From assembly GCF_030272615.1 (NCBI RefSeq), contig NC_081415.1, positions 419,800,257 to 419,864,256 on the forward strand: a stretch of 64,000 nt of DNA, given 5' to 3'. The notes below the pieces were generated by a model. That model was not told the origin of the DNA, did no database searches, and saw nothing but the letters and a program-made list of their open reading frames with translations. This DNA comes from Cryptomeria japonica (lineage: Eukaryota > Streptophyta > Pinopsida > Cupressales > Cupressaceae). The position numbers and the translations under genes are program-made. Below are positions 36,901-48,900 of the stretch, piece by piece. Numbering within the stretch: position 1 is the first letter of the stretch; every line of letters begins with the position of its first letter.

Positions 36901-39900
36901 CTATTTCACCTCGATAAAGGAAAATATAAACATATGCAGAGCAAATATTATAATAATAATTCCCTAATATTGCAATCCAATAGTTATAATGTAGAAGAGG
37001 ATGATCCTCAGACTAGAATGAATATGTGAAATGCAGCCCAGAATTTTGGTGTATGAAAATACATAAAAGAGCACAGAACTGGTCATTGACTGAATTCAAT
37101 AAGAAATAGAAGTAAGCCAACAGCCGTTTTGTTCTAAAATTTCAATACAATGTTAAACTTGACAGTGCACTTCTGTATTGAATGACAATGCATTTTATTC
37201 ATATAAATCTTCCTTCAACACCAGAAATCAACAAACTTGTTAACTATTTTCATATTACCACTAAAATACAGTGCCTTGAATCCAATAGACCTGTTTACTT
37301 CAATTAAATGTTGTGTAAACAAAGGTATAACTTAACAGATAAGGCTTCAGTTTAATGCTTGGGCGTTTATCATTCAATGATCATCACATTCAACTATTCA
37401 AGTTATCAATTGATTCTTGGAGGGTGAAATCTGATACATCTGTGTCCCAGTGGATTGCTCTTACCCCTATCTATTTGAAATGCAGAGCTAACTAAAGATG
37501 ATGAAGATTGAATTGCAGCAGGTTATCATTGACAGCAGCAACACAGACAATTTAGTCTCCAAGAAGATGGTACAAAAGCTGAACCTGACAAGGATCAAGC
37601 ACCCAGAACCATACCGAATTGCCTGGATACAAGATGATCACAAAATTTTGGTGAGTGAACATTGCCTTTCAGTTTCCACATTGGTTCATATAGGGATGAA
37701 GTATTGTGTGATATCATGCCAATGGATGCTTATCACCAATTGCTGGGGAGGCTTAGGCAATACATGATGGGAGGAAGAATACCTACACCATAACCAAGGA
37801 GGGAACCTAATTTGTCTAGAGGAAGAACAGAAGGAGGTGGTATGTGGTGGTGCAAAGATCTGTTCAGTGGATGGAAGTTCGTTCCTGGGATTGGCACGAG
37901 AACACTTGTTTCGCACTCATTCTGAGGAAATGCAGCAGTGGGGATGCTAGAGATGTCAGCATAAAGGAAAAGGAGGTTCCACAACAAGAAGTAGCAGAGC
38001 TGCTTGAGGATCTCCAAGACGTGTCAAAGAAAGTTCCAGAGGGATTGCCAACGGTCCAGAGTATTGGCCATCATATAGACCTGATACCAGGAGCAAACTT
38101 GCCTAACAAAGCCCATGTGCAGTACTTGTTGTCTTGGCACCAAAGAAAGACAGAGAATGGAGGATGTGCACTGATTCAAGAGCTATCAACAAAATCACAA
38201 TAAAATACCGATTTCTTTTGCCAAGGAGGGATGACATAATGGATTGTTTGAGTGGTGCAAGATACTTCACCAAGATTGATCTCAAGAGCGGATACCATCA
38301 GATTAGAATCCAGGAAGGAGATGAGTGGAAGACTACATTCAAGACAAATGAAGGATTCTATGAGTGGTTGGTCATGCCTTTTGGACTCACTAATGCACCT
38401 AGCACATTCATGTGGATGATGAATGAAGTACTGAAGGAGTTCTTGGAAGGCTTGAAGATGGATTCGAGGAAAGTGAGAGCAACTGCAGAGTGGCCTACAT
38501 CGGCAGATGTTGGGGAGGCAAGATCTTTTCATGGCTTGGCAAGTTTTAACCGAAAGTTCATCAGAAACTTTAGTACTATTTGTGCACCTATGACGGAGAC
38601 AATGAGAGGAGACAGGAGGGAGTTCAAGTGGACATACGGACAAAAGAGTTTTGAGCTGTTGAAACAGAAGGTGATGAAGCAACCGGTATTGACTCTACTA
38701 GATTTCAATAACGTCTTTCAAGTGGACTGTGATGCTAGTGGCAGTGCCTATTTCAATGAGAAGTTGAACGATGCCCAAAGGAGATATTCAGTATACCATC
38801 AAGAATTCTATGCCATAATTCAAGCACTGAAGAAATGGAGACACTATCTACTGCCAAAGGAATTTGTATTGTACATTGATCACCAAGCCCTCCAATATTT
38901 GAACAGTCAAGGCAAATTGAACCAAAGGCACATGCGGTGGGTGGAGTTCATACAGAGTTACACCCTTGTCCTCAAACACCAGAGTAGAAAATCAAACCAG
39001 GTTGCAAATGCACTGAGCAAAAGAAGAAATCTGATTTTGTAGATGAGGGTGACCATAATGGGATTTGAAGAATTGAAGAACTTGTATAAGGATGATCCAG
39101 AATTTGCAGAGGCATGGAAGGAATGCGAGGAACCAGTAGTAATAGACAAAAGCACGTGGCTGGAATATTTCATCCAGGATGGTATGATGTTCAAAAGAGA
39201 CCAGTTGTGCATTCCCAAGGAGCTCAATGAGGGAGAATTTGATCAAGGAGAAACATTCCAGAGGATTAACAGGGCACTTTGGTGTTGACAAACTAGTGGC
39301 TTTGGTGAAGGAAGGATTTTTCTGGCCTCAGATCTACAAAGATGTGTGGAAGTACGTGCAAAAGTGTCGGACTTGTCAAGTAGCAAAAGGGGCTAGCCAA
39401 AATACCGGATTGTATCAGGCTCTTCCAATTCCAAAAAGACGTTGGAGGATATCAGTATGGATTTTTTGTTGGTATTGCCAAGGACTCAGAGAGGACATGA
39501 CTCTATCTTAGTGGTGGTGGGCAGATTCTCTAAGCTGGCACACTTAATTCCTTGCAAGAATATTCATGATGTAGTTCATATTGCTAACCTATTCTTTTGA
39601 GATGTGGTGAGGCTGCATGGAATACCGAAGAGCATTGTTTTAGAATGGGATTTGAAGGACGTTGGAAGAAGATGCAGACAAACCTAAAATTCAGTTCAAC
39701 ATTTCACCTACAAACTGATGGACAGACTAAGGCAATGTCTAGGAGCTTGGGGAACTTAGATGCTTGGTAGGAGATAAAACCAAGAATTGGAATCAGATAT
39801 TGCCACAAGCAGAGTTTGCATTCAATAATTCAGTGAACCAAAGCATACACCATTTCAGATTGTTACCGGACTGCACCCTAGGGGAGTGACCGAACTCTGA

Positions 39901-42900
39901 GACAACAGCCCGTGAGGTAAAAAGAGCACGGAGGCAAAGGGGTTTGCAGAACACATAGAGAAGGTTCACAAGGAGGTCAAGCAACACTTAGAGAGCATGA
40001 ACAGCCAAAGAAGATGCCAAGCAAAGACAAAAAGAATTCGAAGTTGGAAATGAAGTCATGGTATTTCTCTGGAAAGAGATATTTCTGTAAGGCGTGTATA
40101 ATAAGTTAAATATGAAGATGTTTGACCCTGCAAGATCATCCAGAAGTTTGATTCCGAAAATGCCTACAAAAGTAGAGTTACCGGAAGGTGTGGATCATAG
40201 CTGCAAAACTTTTCAGAAACTTGCACAACTCACGAGTACTTGCGAGCTAGCAAGCCCAACAAGTCACTTGTGGATATACTTGCTAAAGAGTTTTCCAAAA
40301 ACTTGTTGCCAACCTACAAAACCCATGCATATATCCTACAACACCGGCGATTTTTTGGGTAGAACTCAGCAATCGATTAAAATCACTGTTTGCAGCAACG
40401 TTTCGACCTTTGATTGGCACGCAACCTTGAGCTAGGGCATGCAACGGCTTCTAAAATTTTCTTGTCCTAGAACATTTAGCTTGCTCTTGCTTTGCAAGAT
40501 GGAGATTCAAAATTTAATGTAGTGCATGATTAATCGGACTAGGATTTCAAAACAACGTTTAATTTTGCCAATAGAGTGACCTTTGTTGTTCTCTCTTTTT
40601 CGAGTGGGGGAATTTTGTTTGAGAACCGCATTATTATGAGTTTATAACTATGCGACTCTTAAAAAAATCAGGTTTAATTTTGTTAATTTGAATATATTTT
40701 AAATATATAGTCTAGTTTTAGATATATTTTTTAGTTTTTTTTTTAAAATTATTTGATTTGATTGTGTAATTTAGACTCTTCAAAAAATCAGGTTTAATTT
40801 TGCTAATTTGAATATATTTAAATATATAGTCTAGTTTTAATTTATATTTTTTAGTTTTTCAAAAATTAATTTTATTTAATTGTGTAATTTAATTTCATTT
40901 TTTTAAATATTTAAAAATAAAATAATTTGAACATCTTTAAAATATATTTGGAATATTATATCTTTTTGTTAAATATCAAATAGATATTTTATAAGATTGA
41001 AAAAATGAAAAGATTTGTTATTTATATTAATATCTTTTAAAGATTATACTTGCTATCATCACTAATATATATCATATATGTAATTGGTACTAATATATAT
41101 GTAATCAGTATCTAATTTCGATTTATTTATGTAATTATGATGGAAATCAATCACATGTTCTACAAATTCAATAATATGTATATTTTTTGAAGAATATTTT
41201 AAAAATTTTATATATTTTCAAATGTTTGATAAATTTGCCGAGTTATTACCGATTTTTTCTTGAATTTTTGGCGAGCCCTAGATTTTCAAAAATTTTGGGC
41301 CAGCTGATTCATTTTTGAGTCCGAGTTTTTTAACTATGGTGTGGATGTTTCATCAATCTTCAACATTGCGGACCTCTACCAGTTTCATAGGGCACAGGAG
41401 GATGGCATAGATGCATTACATCAGCAACAATTGCCGTAGGCACCACCGAAGAAAATTGAGCAGATCCTCAACCAGTGAATCAGTCGCAACACTCAAAATA
41501 AGGAATACAAGGAATATCTAGCCAAATGGAAAGACAAGCCTGTAGAAGATGCAACTTGGGTTGCAAAAGATGAACTGAAACAATTTGGAGCACACCTAGC
41601 AACATGTGAGGTGCATTTTTTAATTTACCTTGGTGGTCTGATGTAGAGACATCCTGGAAGAACCTATTGGTTGAATATTTTGTACACCTATGAAGGCGTG
41701 CAAAATTATGGTTTCATCCACAGTGTGTGAGTTAAAAACTCTCCTAATTCTAAGGGAAGGCTCCCCTTTCCTAATTCCTCTAACTATTACAAATTAACTA
41801 TAACCTATAAACACTATTTTAACTTGGATGAGATAACATCCTTTTCTCCTTTTCAAAAAGGTGATATTCTTTTCTCTTTTTTCAGAAAAGAAACTATGAC
41901 TTATAGTAACAAATACAGAAACTTTTAAGAAATTTCAACAATTACAAAGATGCTTATAAAGAAGGAAGAGAAGTTTCCATAAAAGCGCAAAGTCTTCCGT
42001 CACTTCCCCAAGACGAGAATGTAGAAACAAAAGCTCAAATTCTTCACTTTTCTAGTAGCCTATCAACCTTCCAAAATGATTATTATAGTAACAATGTACA
42101 ACATACAACAGCTCAAAGTTTGTTTGTATGATGCACCTCTGGACTGCTATTGAATAAGAACGACTACAAGCACAAAGTCTTGTAGCCTCTTCCTATCCTG
42201 ACACTTAACTATGCTAGTTTAACCCTCAATATTTGTAGCACAAAGTCTACAAGAAATCAAGTTAAAGCTCTTTTCAACAACCTTAATAGAATCTCAAGTA
42301 TACGCAAAAAAATATATCACTGTAACATAAGAATACAATAGATATATGAACAAACCATCAACACAAAATCTGAAACTCAAATGTTCTCTTTATATTGCTT
42401 GAGAGTCCAATTTACAAGTATAAAACACAAAGTTTCTATTGCTGTAAATTTCTGCAAAGTTTTCTTGCTTGCCAAAAAGATAAAAATTACATTGAGCACC
42501 CTCCAATATATATAGGAGAGGGGCTAAGAGCAAAAAGTGGGAAAAGTCCAGCTAACTAAGACTTATTCCACAACTAACTATGACTTATTCCAAATTACAG
42601 TCCTACTATCTTTCGACTTGTAATTTGTTTACATGTAATTACAAGTTACAAGAATACGAGTAAGGTGACTACTTGTAATTACAAGTTCTGATATTACATG
42701 TAATTTGTCAAAAGGGAAAAACAATCTACAACAAAACAAAGACATAATTCAAGTGTCAGGAGACACTTCTTTTCCTTCTCTATTTCTGGCCATGAAAGCT
42801 TGGAATTTGCAAATTGACTCCAGCAATTCATCAGGATCTGGACCCACTGTATTTCTTGCAACAACAACAGTTTTGATGATGACATCAAAATATCTTAATA

Positions 42901-45900
42901 TTGCTACTCGATGTTCCTCAAGAATAGTTTGCATCTTATCAAGAAAGACTTGACTATTCACAAATTTATTGATTGAAGCCACTATAAATTGTTCAAATTC
43001 AAGCTCCTGATGAAGCCTTGACACCAACTCAAAGAGTATCACCTTTTCAAGACGCAACTCTTCATCTTGACTTAATATCTTGTAGGACATTTTCTCAAAA
43101 CTAGAAATAATATCCTGCTTCAGTTCAGTACTCACTTCTAGAGCAGCTTATATATCTTTAATCGGTCCTTGACAACTAATGATTTATCAACCATAAGTTC
43201 TTCAAATTCAATCTAGCTTTCTCTATTCGGTATCACGGTGTTGTTGCATAGGATTTCTAACTTCACTTGATCCATCTCATGCCAGATTTTTAAATCCTTT
43301 TCGATAGATTCCAAACTTTGCTTAAAAGCTTCAAAAGTTTGGTTTAGCTTCATTTTTCCGACCCTCACATTGGCCAGCACCTGTAAAGATTTCTTCACCG
43401 ATTGAGTACTTTGATCTGCCAATTGATCTACCCAAGAATCAATAGCTTTTGCCTTCTACATAGCTCTTTCAATTTGTTTGATGGAATCTTCGGAAGTGGA
43501 AGAAGTCAAGGGGTCAATTTTTTCAGAAGATTTAGTGATCTTTTGGATCACTGAAATGAGTTGTGCATTTTCCTCCTTGAGCTTATCCTTCTTTGCTAAA
43601 AGCTCATCATGACTCTGAACCAATGACGCTGCAAAGTCTTGAGCATCATGCATCATTCCAACATGTGTTTGCTTTCCTAGCTCCACTCTCGTGAACCTAT
43701 AGTTAGATAGTTGCATTTCCCCTTGTGGCTTATCAATAAGAGGTTCTGCCACCTCTACATACTTCATCTTGTTACTGTCCACAATCACTCGTGAAACTAT
43801 TTTGGCTTTCTTGGCATCTTTTGGCTTGGATTTTCTAAGCTGCTGAAAATCAAACACATCAAGAGAAATTTCCTGCTTCTTCCTCTTGGGAGTGATTGAG
43901 TTCAACCATGGTGGCAAATCTAATGAGCTTGCCTCAGTAACAGCAACTATAGTTTGAGTAGAAACAAGCTTAGTCTATACATAAGTTGTCATTTTAGGGG
44001 AGGCCTCGGTTTGAACAGCAACAAGTGTTTCCTCGGATGACATATCATGACAGGCTTCAGACATGAACTTATCAAAGATTACGGCAAAGGTGTCAATCTC
44101 AAGAAGTGACATACTTGATAGAATGGCATATGAAGGATTTGCATCAAAAACATTTTCCAAGTTATCATGTGAGGTATCCATACGCAAATCTACCACTGAC
44201 GATGAAACAACAATGCAAGTGGATACACTTGGCACAACAAGATCAACACGAATTGTAGACAAAGAATCAACATATGTGTCTATTGGAGACGTGGAGACAT
44301 CCAAAGACACTTGGAGAAGGGTTGTATGAGGAGAGTCTGTGCTTGAAGTAGTGAGAGATTCTAAAGTATTCTCTTGTTGTTGTTCATCCTCAGGGTCAAT
44401 GACCTAAATTTGCACTAGAGACTTCTCAATTCCTTTCAACGATACCTCTTTTGGGGGTATAGCCAAATCTATGCCGAATCTAAGCTTGATTCTTGTACCA
44501 GAAGAAGAAGCACCCTCTTTGGTCTTGACTCTTACTTCGGAATTACGCCCATCAGGTCTTGTTGAATCATCCTCTACTCCAACCTTAATCGTTATGGTTT
44601 TAATACCATTAATCTTCAACCAAGCATTGGTGTTAGCAAGGATAGATTGAAATCTATAAGAGATTGAAGTGCATTCCTTTTGCGACCATTGTACAGATGG
44701 AAGAGGAACCTCCACGACTCTTTGTTCTATATACTCTGGATCAAGTATTTTTCCATCGTCTACCATGCCTTTTGGAATCTTAGTCAAATCCAGATCTACA
44801 ATCTGTTCCAAGGTGAGCCTGCTATAGTCCATCTTTCTAATGTCTTCCTCTGTACAAAGATCAACCTAGATATCCTCAAGGCGATGAACATGAGTGAAAG
44901 CCCTCTTGATTTTATCTTTCATCCCTCGATAGTCAAAATATTTCCTAGCCTTGAACTTCTTCAATTTAATTTCCTGAAGCTCTGTCTTCATTGCCTTGGC
45001 TCTAGTTGAAGTCGTCAAAGAGTATCTATCAATTTGCAGTGGATTATGTGAAAATATATTGATACCTGATTTGTGCTAAGCTAATTGGTATGCATGAATT
45101 ACCATCAGTTGTCTCCCTAATTCCATCAAAATGATCCTGTCAGTAGGATATCTTGGAAGCATATACAGATGACCATCAAAACAGCCAACTCTCATGTAAG
45201 TGAAAGTTGGAAACTGGAGGAATAGGCATCCGTACTCATTCACTTTCTTCCAAGCTGCCTCAAACACTCTTTTTTTATTGAGTGTCTTATCAAATAGACA
45301 CATGAAATGGCCAAAGAAAGCATCCTGCACCCTCCTATAATGAACCCTGCTAGGTCTCAAAGTGAGCTGATCATAATATTTCCACACTGGTATCAACGAC
45401 CTATCACCCTTGGTAGAAAGACTTGGAAACTGTCTTAGTAACGCTGCTATGTATACCAGGTAGGAATTCATGTAGAATGTGAGAGTAGTTGGAACTTGTG
45501 CAAGTCACTCACACAAATTATCACTGATCACTTCATACAAGCAGGTCCTGGGTGTCTTAAGCCACTTGGAATTGATGTGCCTTATGCAATCTCCCTTTTT
45601 CTAGTTATAGTGATCAAGAGCACTCTTTAGGGTGATGCCCGCATACATTGGAGCAGCAAGAACTTTAAAGATCTTGTCAATGCTTTTTGCATCAAGTCTA
45701 ATGATAACATTGCCATCATCATCCTTGGCCATCCTGGATCCCTTATCAAAGTGAGTAGCGCATGCAAGGACAAATTTTGGTTCCAGGGCAGCCATTGGGA
45801 AAATGAAAACCAAGTGAATATGACTGTTCAGAAGTAGTTGCATATTATGATTTGTTGACTTTTTTGCTCTCTCACAGGATTCAAACATATCAACATGCCC

Positions 45901-48900
45901 AATTTCTGTATCTTTGATTTCATCAACAGAAGAGCTCACTTGAGAAGGAGAAATTTCATTTTGGTACTTGGCATATTTGTACTTCATCCTCTTGTTTGAA
46001 GGAGATGCCAATTCTTATGTCATTGGGCAAGAATCCGTAATGCTGCGATGAAAACCCCAAAGAGTTAAGACATCATCACAAGCTATTGGAGAAGCCATGA
46101 CTCCTTCAAATGAAAGAGCTTGTAAAACAATGCCCAACACTTGACCTATCATGATGTTTATCATGGAAAAGGGAAGATGAGTGGACAAGCTTGAATGATA
46201 TATTTGAACAAGACACCGATGGTGAAAAAGGCAAATTTCAGATCTTGGGAGGCGGAAAGAAAGTGGATCACAGCGAACTTGGGATGCGGAAATGATGGGA
46301 CACAAGTTGGGGAAAAACATTGACACTTACACTTGCAATCAGGTCTTAAAGACCCGAATGTAAGTAAGCATGCTTGTATGATAGGTATTAGCTTGCAATC
46401 GGGTCTTGGAACCCCAATTGCAAGTGTGAGATAAAGTAAGACTGCAAGGTAGGAATAAACTTGCAATCGGGGTTTCAAGACCCGATTGCAAGTGAAATAT
46501 ATCAAAACACTCATGCAATGTTGACTTGCAATCAAGGCTCAAAAACCCGATTGCAAGTAAAAGACAATGATGAAACATGAAGGACTTGAAATCGGGTTTG
46601 ACAGACCCGATTGCAAGTAAAATAACTTGCAATGGAAGGATAATTCTTGCACACTTGCAGTCGGGTTTATAGAACCCGATTGCAAGTAAAGTATAATATT
46701 CACAACAAAGGGGGAAGAACAAACATGAAGGGAGACTGTTGAAGATTGGCAGCGTCGGTCATCACTTCCAACCTGAGGAAGACAAATATGTAAGTGGCCT
46801 AATCAGCCTAATTGACTAAGAGGGAGTGTTGATGCTATGGTCGGATTCCTTCAGGCCGACATCGACAACATAAAGGTTGTGATAATATTGTGATAATATA
46901 ATATAATTATATTATATTGTGATAATATAATTATATTATATTTATTGTGTTACATATATTCTGGCTCACCTAGTTTTAAATTCATCAAGAGATTACAGCA
47001 CTTAAAAAGTCGGATAAAGGATTGGAATAAGAATACATTTAAAAACATCTTTGCGGAGAAAGGTAGAATTGAGGAAAAATTGGAAGAAATTGGCAGAAAT
47101 GTAATGCAATTTGGCATGACAAATAAGGAGTATGAAATGGAAAAGGGCTTAAAAATGCAATATATGGAAATTCTAAAGAGGGAGGAACTTTATTGGAAGG
47201 ATAAATCTAGGGAGCTATGGGTTTTGGAGGGGGATCTCAATACAAAATTCTTCCATGCATCGTCAAAAGCAAGAAGGAATAATAACAGAATCTGCTCAAT
47301 CAAGGATAAGAATGGGATACAAAAAAGAGTGGATACGGACATGGAATGAATTGCCATTGAATACTTTGAAGACATGTTGGGCAGCTCTGAGGAAGGAAAC
47401 ATGGGCACACAAACAATCATAGAAGAAGTCATTGAACCCTTGATTTCCTGCTCTGACAGAGACATGGTCGTGGCTCCTTGTTCTTTGGAGGAAATCAAAT
47501 TGGCTACTTTCGCACTTCACCCACACAAAGCACCTGGACCGGATGACTGCACAGCGGAACTTTTTCAAAAAGGTTGGGAATTTATGGGAAAAGATATATG
47601 GGTTGTGGTGGAAGAATTTTGGAAAAAACACAAGTTTGTTAAAGAAATGAATCATACTATTATCTGCCTCATTCCCAAAAAAGTAGATAGCGACTCCATG
47701 TCTAACTATAGGCCAGTATCTTTGTGCAATACTATCTACAAGATAATCTCGAAGGTTATGGCTGAAAGATTGAAGAAAGTGCTCCCTAAGTTAGTCTCAA
47801 AAAACCAGAATGGGTTTACTCCGGATAGAGAAATCGCAGACATCATAATATTGGTCTCGGAAGTCATTCATTCACTTCATAAAGGAAGACTAAGAGGTAT
47901 GATCGTTAAACTTGATGTAGCTAAAGCTTATGATAAAGTAATTTGGAGCTTCTTGTGCCAAGTCCTTATCAAATTTGGATTTCCCGATAAATGGATTGAA
48001 TGCATAAAATTTTGCATCAGTACTGTTAAATTTTCAATACTAATCAATGGGAATGTAAGCGGGTTCTTTGAAGCCACGAATGGCCTACGACAAGGAGATC
48101 CGTTGTCTCCCTCATTGTTTGTGCTTATGGCAAAGGCGTTGGGGAGATTAATCAAAAGGAGGCACCACGAAGGCATTTGGAAAGGAATCAAAGTCCATGA
48201 TCAGTTTGAGGCAATCACACACTCACAGTTTGCTGATGATACTATCATATTCGGTGAGGCCTCCATACGGGAAGCTACGGGCATTAGGAACACATTGGAG
48301 GAATACACTTTGGCTTCGGGACAAGTTATGAACAAAGGGAAATCCCAGCTGTTCTTTTTCAATACCAACAAACAAACGCAGGGCAGAATTGCACAACTCC
48401 TAGACATAAGCATTGCGGAGCTTCCAATCAAGTACTTGGGGGTGCAAATCAACAAAGGGTGCAGGCAAACACAAATTTGGGAAGATGTTACCAAGGCTTG
48501 TCAAGCCAAATTAGAGAATTTGAAAAATAGATGGCTGACTGAAGCTGGTCGAATTACCATGATCAAGTCAGTTCTATCAGCAATACCTATATATAGCATG
48601 TCATGTTTCAAAATGTCGTTTGCGGCTGGCAAAAATCTGAACAACCTACTAAAGAAATTTGTGTGGGCTGGAGCCAAAGACAACAGGAAAATTCCACTAA
48701 TCAATTGGGACACTCTATGCCTTGTTAAGGAAGAGGGGGGTGCTGGTCTTAGAAAAATGGAAGTGCAGAATTGTGCTCTTGGTGCGGAGCTCGCTTGGAA
48801 AATGTGTAAGGAACCTCAGAAATTGTGGTGCAGACTGTTCCAAAAGAAGTATCTGGATACAGACAACACCAATAGAATCCTCACAATGGCTAATTCGGAG

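Larger units (their letters stand above)
37498..41645 (+). pseudogene. Ty3/gypsy pol relic (plus strand), split by hAT element C
   Basis: Protease-like region ([19 protein letters not shown] at 37525), RT N-half (38134-38460: [23 protein letters not shown]), RNase H (38690-39030: [21 protein letters not shown]), integrase zinc-binding region (HFGVDKLV ... CRTCQVAKG, about 39275-39400), degraded integrase core, and a chromodomain-like end (41345-41640: [12 protein letters not shown]). The RT segment carrying the YxDD catalytic motif is deleted: [13 protein letters not shown] runs straight into the RNase H-side [16 protein letters not shown]. It is broken also by stops (39040, 39286) and the hAT insertion at 40196. 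Confidence 0.88.
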
